DNA from: CAWVSB01 sp046710535
GTDB lineage: Bacteria; Pseudomonadota; Gammaproteobacteria; Pseudomonadales; CAWVSB01
Direction: 5' to 3'
DNA: 64,000 nt
Assembly: GCA_046710535.1 (NCBI GenBank)
Contig: JBKEHH010000001.1
Span: 62,001-126,000 of the forward strand
Part shown: in pieces, positions 26,735 through 36,288 of the stretch
How positions within the stretch are numbered: position 1 is the first letter of the stretch
Layout of the letters: each line of letters starts with the position of its first letter
The notes under the pieces: generated by a model
What the model saw: the letters and a program-made list of their open reading frames with translations, nothing else
Database searches by the model: none
What the model was told of the DNA's origin: nothing
Translations under genes and position numbers: made by a program

Positions 26735-27408
26735 GCCGTCCGGTCTTAGCTATTGATGGACCAAGTGGAGCAGGCAAAGGCACTGTATGTCAGTTAGTGG
26801 CGCAGGAATTAGGTTGGTCGCTATTAGATAGCGGTGCGCTATATCGTATATTGGGTTTGGCAGCGATCCGCGCTGGTATTGATCTTGATAATGGCGATAG
26901 CTTGGGCCAGTTGGTGCATAAGCTGAGCATCAGTTTTGAGCCAGGGTCTTCTGATGAGTTACAAGTATTGCTTGCCGGCGAAAACGTCACTCGAGAAATA
27001 AGAACAGAAACGGCGGGCGATAGTGCTTCCCAAGTTGCGGTGCATCCTAAAGTTCGTGAAGCTTTGCTGTTGTTGCAGCAGAACTATGCCCAAGGCTGCG
27101 GGCTGGTGGCCGATGGGCGCGATATGGGAACAGTGGTGTTCCCTCATGCGCCGTTAAAAATATTCCTCACGGCTAGCGCCGAAGAGCGCGCCAATAGGCG
27201 TTATAAGCAGTTGAAAGACAAAGGCGAAGATGTTAATGTTTCGCGCCTTCTGGAGGAGATTAAAGCTAGAGATGAGCGCGATGCGGCACGATCAGCATCC
27301 CCCTTGATTCCAGCCGATGATGCCATCCAGATTGATAGTACGGCAATGAGTATTGAGCAAGTCACACAAGCAGTGTTGGCTGAGGCCAAAAATCGCGGTC
27401 TAGCTTAA
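26731..27408 (+). CDS. cmk: cytidylate kinase
   Basis: A 225-residue (d)CMP kinase. The P-loop AIDGPSGAGKGTV is at the N-terminus, followed by LLDSGALYRILG and DGRDMGTVVFP, all typical of Cmk. It phosphorylates CMP and dCMP with ATP. The start is TTG, sharing bases with the aroA stop (TTGA), so translation is coupled. It precedes rpsA, as in most Proteobacteria. Confidence 0.96.
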   Translation: MSRPVLAIDGPSGAGKGTVCQLVAQELGWSLLDSGALYRILGLAAIRAGIDLDNGDSLGQLVHKLSISFEPGSSDELQVLLAGENVTREIRTETAGDSASQVAVHPKVREALLLLQQNYAQGCGLVADGRDMGTVVFPHAPLKIFLTASAEERANRRYKQLKDKGEDVNVSRLLEEIKARDERDAARSASPLIPADDAIQIDSTAMSIEQVTQAVLAEAKNRGLA

Positions 27409-27557
27409 GCTATTAATTATTATAAGGCATTGAATTTAAATGAGTTTTACTTGCGAGATGCCAGTGACTGCAAGTGAGATTTTTTTGTTAAACCAACCCA
27501 CATAAACTGGTGATGTGGTGAGGGCATAAGCCCCGTTGACTATAAGGTAGTAAATCC

Positions 27558-29237
27558 ATGAGCGAAAGCTTTGCAGAGCTTTTTGAAGAAAGCCTAAAAA
27601 CCATAGACATGAAACCCGGTGCAATCGTAACCGGTATCGTAATTGACATTGATGATGACTGGGTCACAGTTCACGCTGGACTAAAATCTGAAGGTGTTAT
27701 ACCTAAAGCTGAATTTCTAGATGATAACGGCGAACTCAAGCTAGCGTTGGGTGACGAAGTACAAGTTTCTCTAGAATCAGTAGAAGATGGCTTTGGAGCC
27801 ACTAAACTTTCACGTGAAAAAGCTAAGCGCGCCGAGTCTTGGATTGTGCTTGAGAAAGCTTTTGAAGCTGAAGAAGTGGTTACTGGATTTATTAGCGGAA
27901 AAGTTAAAGGCGGCTTTACAGTTGAACTGGACTCTATTCGCGCGTTCTTGCCAGGTTCATTAGTTGATGTGCGTCCAGTACGTGAAACAACTCACCTTGA
28001 AGGCAAAGAGCTAGAATTTAAAGTTATCAAGCTAGATCAGAAACGTAACAATGTTGTTGTTTCTCGTCGTGCAGTAATGGAAGCAGCTAACAGCACTGAG
28101 CGTGATGAATTGCTAGCTTCGTTACAAGAAGGTATGGCTATTAAAGGTATCGTTAAAAACCTTACTGATTACGGCGCATTTGTTGATCTTGGCGGTGTTG
28201 ATGGCTTACTACACATCACTGACATGTCGTGGAAGCGTATTAAGCACCCAAGTGAAATTGTTGCTGTTGGCGATGAAATCGACGTACGTGTACTTAAGTT
28301 TGATCGTGAGCGTAATCGTGTTTCATTGGGTCTTAAGCAATTGGGTGAAGATCCTTGGTTGGCAATTAAAGGCCGTTACCCAGAAGGTACTCGTTCTAAA
28401 GCACGCATCACTAACTTAACTGACTACGGTTGTTTTGCTGAGTTAGAAGAGGGCGTTGAAGGTCTAGTTCACGTATCTGAAATGGATTGGACTAACAAAA
28501 ATATCCACCCATCTAAGCTTGTTCAGGTTGGTGATGAAGTTGAAGTAATGGTATTAGATATTGACGAAGAACGTCGTCGTATCTCGCTAGGTATCAAACA
28601 GTGCATGGAAAACCCATGGGATGCGTTTGGTCGTCAGTTTGCTAAAGGCGATAAGATTAGCGGTAATATTAAGTCTATTACTGACTTTGGTATCTTTATC
28701 GGTCTTGACGGTAACATTGACGGTTTGGTTCACTTGTCTGATATTTCTTGGAACGAAGCTGGCGAAGAAGCTGTGCGCAACTACAAGAAAGGCGACGAAG
28801 TTGAAACTGTTATCCTAGCCGTTGATCCAGAGCGCGAGCGTATCTCTTTAGGTATTAAGCAGCTTGATCAAGACCCATTCAACGACTATGTCACCGAAAA
28901 CGACAAAGGTTCGATTGTTACTGGTGTAATTAAAGAAGTTGAAGCTAAAACTGTAACGATTACATTGTCCGATGATGTTGAAGCGACAATGAAAGCGTCA
29001 GAAATTAGCCGCGATAAGGTTGAAGATGCTCGTAACGAGTTGAAAGCTGGTGATTCTATTGAAGTAAAAATCACTAATGTAGACCGCAAAAACCGCACTG
29101 TAGCAGTATCTGTGAAAGCTAAGGATATGGCTGACGAGAAAGAAGCGGTTAAATCGTTGAAGAAAGACGCAGACGCAGTATCGCCAGCAACAATTGGTGA
29201 TTTGATCAAAGCGCAAATGGAAAGCAAAGACAAATAA
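27558..29237 (+). CDS. rpsA: 30S ribosomal protein S1
   Basis: A 559-residue S1 with six S1/OB repeats: two N-terminal ribosome-docking repeats and four RNA-binding repeats (for example GIVKNLTDYGAFVDLGGVDG and NIKSITDFGIFIGLDGNIDG). It recruits mRNA to the 30S subunit. AAGGTAG lies just before the ATG. The 149-base leader contains an imperfect hairpin (ACTTGC..GCAAGT followed by a T run, about 27447-27487) that could be a weak terminator or part of S1 autoregulation. A strong terminator follows the gene. Confidence 0.98.
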   Translation: MSESFAELFEESLKTIDMKPGAIVTGIVIDIDDDWVTVHAGLKSEGVIPKAEFLDDNGELKLALGDEVQVSLESVEDGFGATKLSREKAKRAESWIVLEKAFEAEEVVTGFISGKVKGGFTVELDSIRAFLPGSLVDVRPVRETTHLEGKELEFKVIKLDQKRNNVVVSRRAVMEAANSTERDELLASLQEGMAIKGIVKNLTDYGAFVDLGGVDGLLHITDMSWKRIKHPSEIVAVGDEIDVRVLKFDRERNRVSLGLKQLGEDPWLAIKGRYPEGTRSKARITNLTDYGCFAELEEGVEGLVHVSEMDWTNKNIHPSKLVQVGDEVEVMVLDIDEERRRISLGIKQCMENPWDAFGRQFAKGDKISGNIKSITDFGIFIGLDGNIDGLVHLSDISWNEAGEEAVRNYKKGDEVETVILAVDPERERISLGIKQLDQDPFNDYVTENDKGSIVTGVIKEVEAKTVTITLSDDVEATMKASEISRDKVEDARNELKAGDSIEVKITNVDRKNRTVAVSVKAKDMADEKEAVKSLKKDADAVSPATIGDLIKAQMESKDK

Positions 29238-29255
29238 GTAAGTAATATTTGTCAT

Positions 29256-29288
29256 AAAAGGGGCTATATTAAATATAGCCCCTTTTTT
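29256..29288 (+). terminator. rho-independent terminator after rpsA
   Basis: GGGGCTATATT and AAATATAGCCCC form an 11-12 base-pair hairpin immediately followed by seven T. It ends the gyrA-rpsA transcript before ihfB. Confidence 0.92.
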
Positions 29289-29349
29289 TATAGCTCCTAT
29301 TTTGTTTCCGTTGTATGATAAAGTCGTTATGTAACAGGTAGTTAGAGAT

Positions 29350-29643
29350 ATGACTAAATCAGAATTGATCGAAAGAATAACTTTTAAGCAGCCGCAGCTT
29401 TCAATTAAAGATGTGGAGCTTTCGGTAAAAAAAGTACTTGAACATATGTCGCTTTCTTTAGCTGGCGGCGAGCGGATAGAAATCCGCGGTTTTGGCAGTT
29501 TTTCTTTGCACTATCGCGCACCCCGTAAAGGGCGTAACCCTAAGAACGGCGAGACTGTTCAATTAGCGGGTAAATATGTGCCACATTTTAAACCGGGTAA
29601 AGAAATGCGTGAGCGCGTTAACGAAAGTATAAAACACGTTTAG
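29350..29643 (+). CDS. ihfB: integration host factor subunit beta
   Basis: A 97-residue HU/IHF-fold protein. Family features are MTKSELIERI at the start, GFGSFSLHYRAPRKGRNPK (beta arm with the intercalating proline region) and HFKPGKEMRERVN. With IhfA it bends DNA sharply. The rpsA-ihfB-lapA-lapB-pyrF order is conserved in gammaproteobacteria. The partner gene ihfA is also in this window, at 49581. Confidence 0.96.
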   Translation: MTKSELIERITFKQPQLSIKDVELSVKKVLEHMSLSLAGGERIEIRGFGSFSLHYRAPRKGRNPKNGETVQLAGKYVPHFKPGKEMRERVNESIKHV

Positions 29644-29676
29644 TGATTGCTTTTAAGCGATTGCGGAAAGTCTGCG

Positions 29677-29712
29677 AAAACGGTATGTTCAAATGATCAT
29701 GCCGTTTTTTTT
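29677..29712 (+). terminator. terminator between ihfB and lapA
   Basis: ACGGTATG and CATGCCGT pair (one G-T wobble) around a 10-base loop, followed by eight T. The downstream lapA ribosome binding site begins right after the T run, so lapA-lapB transcription must include readthrough. Confidence 0.8.
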
Positions 29713-29724
29713 AGAGGATTATTT

Positions 29725-30021
29725 ATGCAGCTATTAAAGCGTATTGCGCTAATTGTTGTTGTTGTTTGTTCTCTGTTAGCGGCCATCGTTTTTTCGCTAA
29801 CTAACAGTGAAGTAGTGAAGGTTGATTGGCTGCTGCTTGAGTTGTCTGCACCTGTTTCACTGTGGATAGTGAGTAGCTTTGTGGTCGGCGGTATTGTCGG
29901 TATGTTGGCTTGTGCCGGTTTATATTTGCGCTCTAAAAAAGATGTTTATAGTGTTCAAAGAAAACTCGCGAAAGCAGAAAAAGAATTGATCCAATTAAGA
30001 GCGTCGTTAACTAAGGATTAA
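29725..30021 (+). CDS. lapA: LPS assembly protein LapA
   Basis: A 98-residue inner-membrane protein (DUF1049/YciS family) with two membrane segments (IALIVVVVCSLLAAIVFSL and VSLWIVSSFVVGGIVGMLAC) and a short cytoplasmic coiled-coil tail. LapA works with LapB to control LpxC turnover and LPS synthesis. ATG at 29725 with AGAGGA upstream is chosen; the frame is open further upstream but would run through the terminator hairpin. It is six bases from lapB. Confidence 0.92.
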   Translation: MQLLKRIALIVVVVCSLLAAIVFSLTNSEVVKVDWLLLELSAPVSLWIVSSFVVGGIVGMLACAGLYLRSKKDVYSVQRKLAKAEKELIQLRASLTKD

Positions 30022-30027
30022 TGGCAG

Positions 30028-31221
30028 ATGCTTGATTTAGTAGTATTCATCCTTTTATTTTTTGCTCTAGCTATTGGCTGGTTTTTGGGGCATAAGAGTA
30101 AGGCTGATAGCAAAGATGATAGTGTTTCCATATCGCCTATTTATTTTAAAGGTTTATCTTATTTGTTTTATGACGAGCCTGATGAAAGTATTGATTCTTT
30201 CATTCACTCCCTTGATGTTAATCCCGATACCTTAGAAACACATCTTGCCTTAGGTAATTTACTTCGTCGTAAAGGAGAGGTTGATAGAGCTATTAAGGTT
30301 CATCAAAATTTATTGGCGCGGCCAGTATTATCTGCTGAACAACAAGCGTGTGCGCATATGGAGTTAGCGCTTGATTATATGGCGGCGGGCTTATTGGATA
30401 GAGCTGAGCGATTGTTGCTTGATTTAGTAAAAGAGAATCACTCGTTAAAGGATAAAGCTTTAAAACAGTTGCTGGACGTTTATGTCGAGGAGCGTGAGTG
30501 GGAGTCGGCAATTGATACGGCTAAGAAAATACAACCCAAACGATTATTGCGCTCACGGCAGGTGAAAGAGTCTGATTTAACTGCATCGATGGCGCATTTT
30601 TCTTGCGAACTTGCAGTTGAAGCGAAGAAAAATTCTGATTTTCAAGCAGCGCGCCGCCATATTAAGCGCGCATATGCTTATGACAAACATAGTCAGCGCG
30701 CTGGACTAATGACAGCCCAGTTAGATTATCAGGCTGGCGAATACGCTAAGGCGATTACTACCTTAAAGTCTATACCATTACAGAATGCAGCAATGGTAAG
30801 CGGAGGCCTTAAGCTGCTAATCGATAGCTATAAAGCGCTAGATGATAATCAGGGCTTAATCGATTACTTGACTATCTCTATTCGCACTAGCAGTTCAATG
30901 GCAGCAGTGTTGGTGTTAGCTAAGGAAATGGAACAGTTTTACTCTCGTGAAGCGGCGATGAAATTGTTAGCCGAGGAGCTAAAGCAGCGGCCTTCTTTAA
31001 AAGGACTTAATCAGTTGATTACTTACAGCATGGAAGAGACCAGCGGTAAAGCGAAAGAAAATTTATTAATCTTGCAACAAATGATCCGCACTTTGATTGA
31101 GCGCAAGCCCACTTACAAATGTCAGCAGTGTGGCTTTCCTAGTAAAATTATTTTCTGGCAATGCCCATCTTGTAAAAATTGGGGTTCAATGGAATTAGTA
31201 GTTGGTGTTGAAGGCGATTAA
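30028..31221 (+). CDS. lapB: LPS assembly protein LapB (YciM)
   Basis: A 397-residue protein with one N-terminal membrane anchor (LDLVVFILLFFALAIGWFLG), about nine TPR repeats, and a C-terminal rubredoxin-like zinc module (CQQCGF and CPSCKNWG). LapB promotes FtsH degradation of LpxC and so balances LPS against phospholipid. All four cysteines of the zinc module, which is needed for function in E. coli, are intact. Context: ihfB-lapA-lapB-pyrF. Confidence 0.96.
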   Translation: MLDLVVFILLFFALAIGWFLGHKSKADSKDDSVSISPIYFKGLSYLFYDEPDESIDSFIHSLDVNPDTLETHLALGNLLRRKGEVDRAIKVHQNLLARPVLSAEQQACAHMELALDYMAAGLLDRAERLLLDLVKENHSLKDKALKQLLDVYVEEREWESAIDTAKKIQPKRLLRSRQVKESDLTASMAHFSCELAVEAKKNSDFQAARRHIKRAYAYDKHSQRAGLMTAQLDYQAGEYAKAITTLKSIPLQNAAMVSGGLKLLIDSYKALDDNQGLIDYLTISIRTSSSMAAVLVLAKEMEQFYSREAAMKLLAEELKQRPSLKGLNQLITYSMEETSGKAKENLLILQQMIRTLIERKPTYKCQQCGFPSKIIFWQCPSCKNWGSMELVVGVEGD

Positions 31222-31245
31222 ATTTTTAAAGAGAGAAAGAAATTA

Positions 31246-31941
31246 ATGGAAAAAGTAATAATAGTACCGCTAGATTTTAATAACGCTAATGATGCCTTAG
31301 CTATGGCCGAGCAGTTAGATCCAAATAAATGCAGAGTAAAAGTTGGCAAGGAATTATTCACTAGTGCCGGCCCCGACGTTGTTAGAAGGCTTATTGATAT
31401 AGGCTTTGACGTGTTTTTGGATATGAAGTATTACGACATCCCCAATACGGTAGCTGGCGCAGTGAGAGCTGCGGCAGAGTTAGGTGTATGGATGGTTAAT
31501 GTTCATGCAAGTGGTGGTAGTAGAATGATGACGGCTGCTGTCGATGCAGTGCAGCAGTCAACGCATAAACCTATATTAATAGCCGTAACAGTTTTGACCA
31601 GTATGGATACTGAAGATTTGATTGAATTAGGGATAAATATAGAGCCAATTGAGCAGGTTAAAAAATTAGCGCTTTTAGCTCAGTCTTCAGGCATGGATGG
31701 AGTGGTTTGCTCTGCGGCAGAGGCTAGCGAGTTAAAACGTATTACTCATGATAAGTTCTGTTTGGTGACGCCGGGAATTAGGCCTGTTGGCTCAGCGGCT
31801 GATGATCAACGGCGTATTGTCACACCTTATGACGCTTTGGCAAATGGCAGTGATTATTTGGTTATCGGTAGGCCAATAGTTAAATCAGCTGACCCCGCAA
31901 AAGTATTAGATGAAATATTGGCTACCTTAACAGGTAGTTGA
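31246..31941 (+). CDS. pyrF: orotidine 5'-phosphate decarboxylase
   Basis: A 231-residue OMP decarboxylase, the last step of UMP synthesis. The catalytic Asp-x-Lys-x-x-Asp block is FLDMKYYDIPNTV (more often LDLKFHDIP); the substrate-binding VTPGIRP and the C-terminal YLVIGRPI are intact. GAGAGAAAG precedes the ATG. It closes the lapA-lapB-pyrF group. Confidence 0.96.
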   Translation: MEKVIIVPLDFNNANDALAMAEQLDPNKCRVKVGKELFTSAGPDVVRRLIDIGFDVFLDMKYYDIPNTVAGAVRAAAELGVWMVNVHASGGSRMMTAAVDAVQQSTHKPILIAVTVLTSMDTEDLIELGINIEPIEQVKKLALLAQSSGMDGVVCSAAEASELKRITHDKFCLVTPGIRPVGSAADDQRRIVTPYDALANGSDYLVIGRPIVKSADPAKVLDEILATLTGS

Positions 31942-32012
31942 ATTAATTCTGTAGGCGCCTAATCTCTCTTGCGTCAGTCTTGCTGATTAATAAAAACTTA
32001 AGGAGAGATGAT

Positions 32013-32339
32013 ATGGATATCATTAAAAGTATTAAAAAGTTATGTGTTGTTTTTGCCATTGTGAGTTTGTCTGTGATGTCATTGCCATCATTTTCAAATG
32101 AAGCCGAAGATTTATCCCAAGCTGATGCAATTCAAATTGCGGCAGGAATTAATATAAATACTGCTAATGCTGAATTGCTAGCAGATGTATTAAACGGTGT
32201 TGGCAGCGCTAAGGCTGAGGCAATAGTTGCTTATCGAGATACTAATGGTAATTTTTCGTCCATTGAGGACTTAGCCTTAGTTAAGGGCATAGGTGTTGCT
32301 ACCGTTGAACGTAATAGAAGTATGATTACGGTTAACTAA
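32013..32339 (+). CDS. secreted helix-hairpin-helix (ComEA-like) DNA-binding protein
   Basis: A 108-residue protein with a signal peptide (residues 1-28) and one helix-hairpin-helix domain: ININTANAELLADVLNGVG, followed by AIVAYRDTNGNFSS and the second hairpin VKGIGVATVERN. This is the form of periplasmic ComEA-like proteins that bind DNA during uptake. AAGGAGAG precedes ATG 32013, which is preferred over an in-frame start at 31980. A terminator follows. Confidence 0.9.
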   Translation: MDIIKSIKKLCVVFAIVSLSVMSLPSFSNEAEDLSQADAIQIAAGININTANAELLADVLNGVGSAKAEAIVAYRDTNGNFSSIEDLALVKGIGVATVERNRSMITVN

Positions 32340-32351
32340 ATAGCATCACTG

Positions 32352-32378
32352 AAAAAGCCGCTTAAGGGCGGTTTTTTT
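32352..32378 (+). terminator. terminator after the ComEA-like gene
   Basis: AAAAGCCGC pairs with GCGGTTTTT around a short loop, followed by a T run. Confidence 0.75.
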
Positions 32379-32458
32379 ATGCCTGAGATAATGATGAAAA
32401 CTGTCTAGAAGGCATCATTATGCTATGATTTTGCATAGTTTCTATTTGGATGATTGAA

Positions 32459-33424
32459 ATGGCAGTTATAGATGTTTTCAATGGTGATGCTGATGGTATT
32501 TGTGCTCTAGCTCAGCTTCGTAATGCTAGCCCATGTGAAGATAATATTCTTGTTACCGGTGTAAAGCGTAATGTTGCTTTAACCGATAATGTGGATGCTA
32601 AAGATGGTGACAGTGTCACTATTCTAGATGTGTCGATGGAGAAAAATCAGAAAGGCTTGGCTAGAATCCTTGCAGCTAATGCCAACTGTTTATATGTTGA
32701 TCATCACTTTGCTGGAGATATTCCCGAACACGAAAATTTGCATGCAATAATAAATACGACGGCTGACGTTTGCACCAGTATTTTGATTAATAATTATCTT
32801 GGTGGAAAATTTGTTGAATGGGCAATTGTTGGTACGTTTGGTGATAATTTAAATAATAGTGCAGAGGTTTTAGCGAAGCCGTTAGGTTTAAGTATGGACC
32901 AATTGGCGCAGCTGAAAAACTTAGGTATTTATATGAATTACAATGGCTACGGGGCAAGTCTTGATGACTTGCACTTTAAACCGGAGCAGTTATTTAGATT
33001 AATTGACAAGTATGTCTCTCCGTTTGATTTTATTAAATCGGATAGAGTTAATTTTGACAAGCTTGAAAACGGATATCACGCTGACATGTCAGCCGCGCAA
33101 AAATTGGCAGCTGTTAGAGAAACTGACAGTAATGCTGTTTTTATATTGCCGAATGAAACTTGGGCAAGAAGAGTCAGCGGCGTTTATAGCAATGACCTAG
33201 CTAACGCTTCGCCAGATAAAGCGCACGCTGTATTAACTGAAAAAAGTAATGGCAATTATTTAGTGAGTATCCGTGCGCCGTTGAATAATAAAACTGGGGC
33301 AGATGAAATTTGCCGTCAGTTTCCTACCGGTGGCGGACGTAAAGCTGCAGCTGGGATTAATGATTTACCCATAGAGTTGTATGATAAATTCATTGATACA
33401 TTTTCGTCGTTTTATCAATCTTAG
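32459..33424 (+). CDS. DHH-family phosphoesterase
   Basis: About 321 residues with the DHH/DHHA1 layout. Motif I is VFNGDADGICALAQL, motif II TILDVSME, motif III YVDHHFAGD, motif IV VGTFGDN, and the C-terminal DHHA1 glycine block is GGGRKAAAGI. Family members hydrolyse short RNAs, cyclic dinucleotide products or pAp; which one applies here cannot be told. A second ATG three codons upstream (32450) is possible, but the GGA upstream is better spaced for 32459. The gene stands alone after a terminator, 18 bases before the SLC13 gene. Confidence 0.85.
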   Translation: MAVIDVFNGDADGICALAQLRNASPCEDNILVTGVKRNVALTDNVDAKDGDSVTILDVSMEKNQKGLARILAANANCLYVDHHFAGDIPEHENLHAIINTTADVCTSILINNYLGGKFVEWAIVGTFGDNLNNSAEVLAKPLGLSMDQLAQLKNLGIYMNYNGYGASLDDLHFKPEQLFRLIDKYVSPFDFIKSDRVNFDKLENGYHADMSAAQKLAAVRETDSNAVFILPNETWARRVSGVYSNDLANASPDKAHAVLTEKSNGNYLVSIRAPLNNKTGADEICRQFPTGGGRKAAAGINDLPIELYDKFIDTFSSFYQS

Positions 33425-33442
33425 TCTGAGTAGATATTTAAT

Positions 33443-35209
33443 ATGGAAATAGATTCTCTATTAACCTTGGCGACGATAGTTGTTTGTTTTTCAATGCTTA
33501 TATTTACTCGCTTAGCAGCCGACGGAGTTTTGCTTGGCGGTGTGGTGTTTTTAATGCTGTTTAGGGTGTTAAGTGTTGACGATGCTTTAGCTGGCTTTTC
33601 CAATGAGGGCGTGGCAACGGTGGCAATTCTATATGTTGTTGCCTATGCCTTATCCGCTACAGGTGTCGTGAGTTGGATGTCCCAGAGTATATTAGGTCGG
33701 CCGAAAACTATCCGATCTGCTCAATTAAGGCTGATGCTTCCGGTCGCACTGTTTAGTTCTGTGCTAAATAACACTCCCGTTGTTGCCATGATGGTTCCGG
33801 CCGTTTCTGATTGGGCAAGGCGGATGAAAATGCCAGCCTCCCAGTTAATGATGCCACTTAGTTTCGCTGCGATAATTGGTGGTGTTTGTACCTTAATCGG
33901 GACTAGCACTAATCTAGTTATCAACGGCATGTTGATTGAATTACAGCTTGAAGAAGAGTTAGCCTTGTTTGATCTAGCCTGGGTTGGTATTCCTTGTGTG
34001 GTTGCCGTTATTGGATTTATTTTGTTAACCAGTAAGTGGTTGCTGCCTTATAAGCAAGGAGCTGCTGCTAGATTTGAAGACGCACGCCAATACACAGTTG
34101 AAATGTTGGTCGAGAAACGAAGTCCATTGGCAGGGAAGTCTATAGAGCAGGCAGGTCTTAGGCATCTGTCGGGTTTGTACTTAGCAGAAATCGTGCGAGA
34201 TGGCGATATAATTCGGGTTGGGCCTACTCGATATTTACGTGAGGAAGATCGACTAATTTTCGTAGGGAATGTTGATGCCGTGGTCGATCTTAAGCAAATA
34301 CGTGGGTTGGTATCTGCCGAACAACAAGTTTTTAAATTGGATGATAAAAGTATCGGTAGAAGTTTGATTGAAGTTGTTATCTCCAGAGAGTTTCCCCTGT
34401 TACGCAAGACAGTTAAAGAAAGTGAGTTTAGAAAATTCTATGGTGCAGTAATCATCGCAGTATCTAGAAATGGACATCAAATTAAGCAGCGCATCGGTGA
34501 CTTAATACTGGAGCCTGGTGATACATTATTATTAGAGGCTAATTCCGAGTTTGTTGAAAAGCAGCGTTTCGCTAAGGATTTTCTGGTAGTTAGCCCAGTA
34601 GCCGATTTCCAGCCGGTTGAGTCAAAGAAACAGTGGGTTGCGCTGAGTATATTGGTTGGCATGATTGCTACAGCCAGTGTTGGCTTATTAAGCATGTTTG
34701 AGGCAGCAGTTGTTGCAACGTGTGCGTTAATTGCTACCGGTTGTATTTCTGTTCAAGCTGCGCGTAAGAAAATTAGTTGGCATATTATTGTTATCATCGC
34801 GGCGTCTTTGGCTTTGGGCAAAGCGATGACAAATAGCGGTTTGGCGTATGAAATTGCTAATATTTTAATCGGCACTGTCTCAAGTTCGCCCGAATTGACC
34901 CTGTTAGCAATGTTTGTGCTAACCGCAGTGTTTTCAGCCATTATTTCTAATGTTGCGGCGGCGGTAATACTATTTCCCATAGCGGTCTCAGCGGCTGAGT
35001 CTATGGGGTTAAATGTATTGCCCTTTGCGGTAATGATTATGGTTGCTGCTTCAGCGAGTTTTGCAACGCCTATCGGCTATCAAACCAACTTGATGGTATA
35101 CGGTCCGGGTGATTATCAGTTTAGCGATTTTCTAAGGCTTGGTGTGCCTCTGACCATTATTGTGGGTGTGGTTTCCTATATTGTAATACCTATAATTTGG
35201 CCTTTGTGA
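33443..35209 (+). CDS. SLC13/DASS-family transporter with two RCK_C (TrkA-C) domains
   Basis: A 588-residue inner-membrane transporter. About five membrane segments (including SSVLNNTPVVAMMVP and GTSTNLVINGML, the SNT-type substrate motifs) are followed by two cytoplasmic TrkA-C domains (about residues 210-390). A second membrane half then repeats the motif (NVAAAVILFPIA, ATPIGYQTNLMVYGPG). The family imports sulfate, dicarboxylates or similar anions with sodium; the substrate cannot be read from the sequence. A terminator follows. Confidence 0.88.
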   Translation: MEIDSLLTLATIVVCFSMLIFTRLAADGVLLGGVVFLMLFRVLSVDDALAGFSNEGVATVAILYVVAYALSATGVVSWMSQSILGRPKTIRSAQLRLMLPVALFSSVLNNTPVVAMMVPAVSDWARRMKMPASQLMMPLSFAAIIGGVCTLIGTSTNLVINGMLIELQLEEELALFDLAWVGIPCVVAVIGFILLTSKWLLPYKQGAAARFEDARQYTVEMLVEKRSPLAGKSIEQAGLRHLSGLYLAEIVRDGDIIRVGPTRYLREEDRLIFVGNVDAVVDLKQIRGLVSAEQQVFKLDDKSIGRSLIEVVISREFPLLRKTVKESEFRKFYGAVIIAVSRNGHQIKQRIGDLILEPGDTLLLEANSEFVEKQRFAKDFLVVSPVADFQPVESKKQWVALSILVGMIATASVGLLSMFEAAVVATCALIATGCISVQAARKKISWHIIVIIAASLALGKAMTNSGLAYEIANILIGTVSSSPELTLLAMFVLTAVFSAIISNVAAAVILFPIAVSAAESMGLNVLPFAVMIMVAASASFATPIGYQTNLMVYGPGDYQFSDFLRLGVPLTIIVGVVSYIVIPIIWPL

Positions 35210-35280
35210 AATCTAACTTGCCTCATATGCTTGATTAACGATGTAAGTTAGCTACCATTAGTGAGAAGAAAATTTCTAAG

Positions 35281-35308
35281 GCTGATAATTAGGCACAATC
35301 AGCTTTTT
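35281..35308 (+). terminator. terminator after the SLC13 gene
   Basis: GCTGAT and ATCAGC form a six-pair stem around an 11-base loop, followed by five T. Confidence 0.7.
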
Positions 35309-35327
35309 GTGTTTAAGCGATCCCACT

Positions 35328-36233
35328 ATGAATAATAGACTGCAGCCATCTCTTTTTACAGTCAAGCCGTTGGCATTATTGATACCGATAGCATCGGTGG
35401 CTATCTTATCTTTCGCTGTTAGTGCAGCAGTAGGGATAGACGACAGTATTACTGGCCCAACCTCTAGATATTTTGTTTCAGGTACTGGAATTAATAGTCT
35501 TACGATCACTAATAGTGGAACGATTTCACCAAATAGTACCTGAAATGCTGTAACAACAGGAGTGAATGCAATAGCAGCGGTCTAATTGCCGGTGAAATTT
35601 ATATATCTGACTACTTTAATTCTTCTAGCACCGGTACGTGTTCGAGCTCGCTGGCTCGTATAAAAACTTCAATAGGATCATTGAGAAACTCCGGAACAAT
35701 TACTGCCGGCGTAGTTATTAAAAATAGTGAAGTCATAGGTGATATCACTAATGAGGTCGGCGGCGAAATACTGGATGGAATTGCTTTTGATCGCTCAAGC
35801 TTTGGCGAAGATCTTATTAATGCAGGGCTAATAACGCGGGTACTTTACGGCGAAGGCTATGACAAAAATACCGGCCACGATATCGATTAATGGTGACAAA
35901 TCTGAGTATGACTCATCCACCGACACCCCTACGAAGTTAGTGTTGACAGGAAAATAATTAATCAGCTGACTGGCAATATCACCAACACAGCTGACGATAT
36001 AGCGTTGATGCCTGAGGGATCTGCTTCGACTAAACCTAATGCAGAGTTTAGTGATCCAGCAGCGATCTACCTTAACTATGTCGATATGTCAGCTGGTGGA
36101 TCCGATAAGGAAGGCTCAATCTCTTCTACAAATGCCACTGGTATAAGAGTAGAAAATGGTAGACGGTGTATTCGATGGCTATGGTTGGCAAGATAGTTGG
36201 CTTAAGCTCAATAATATCGATCTAGACTGCTAG
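35328..36233 (+). pseudogene. decayed autotransporter/adhesin passenger gene
   Basis: Starts at ATG 35328 with a signal-peptide-like N-terminus (LLIPIASVAILSFAVSAAVG). Across three frames the rest reads as a beta-helix passenger of an autotransporter: ITNSGTISPNS, GLIAGEIYISDYFNSSS, LRNSGTITAGVVI, GDITNEVGGEI, NQLTGNITNTADDIA. The lesions are TGA at 35541, a frameshift near 35580, TAA at 35888 and further shifts near 35890 and 35940. The barrel domain is missing altogether, so the gene is both truncated and broken. It lies between the SLC13 gene and tRNA-Asn. Confidence 0.8.
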
Positions 36234-36250
36234 CTTTTTAGTAGGTAATA

Positions 36251-36283
36251 AAAAACCCCGTAAGCGCAAACTTACGAGGTTTT
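36251..36283 (-). terminator. terminator of tRNA-Asn
   Basis: On the minus strand AAAACCTCGTAAG pairs with CTTACGGGGTTTT (one mismatch) just after the tRNA 3' end, followed by a T run. Confidence 0.75.
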
Positions 36284-36288
36284 GTATT

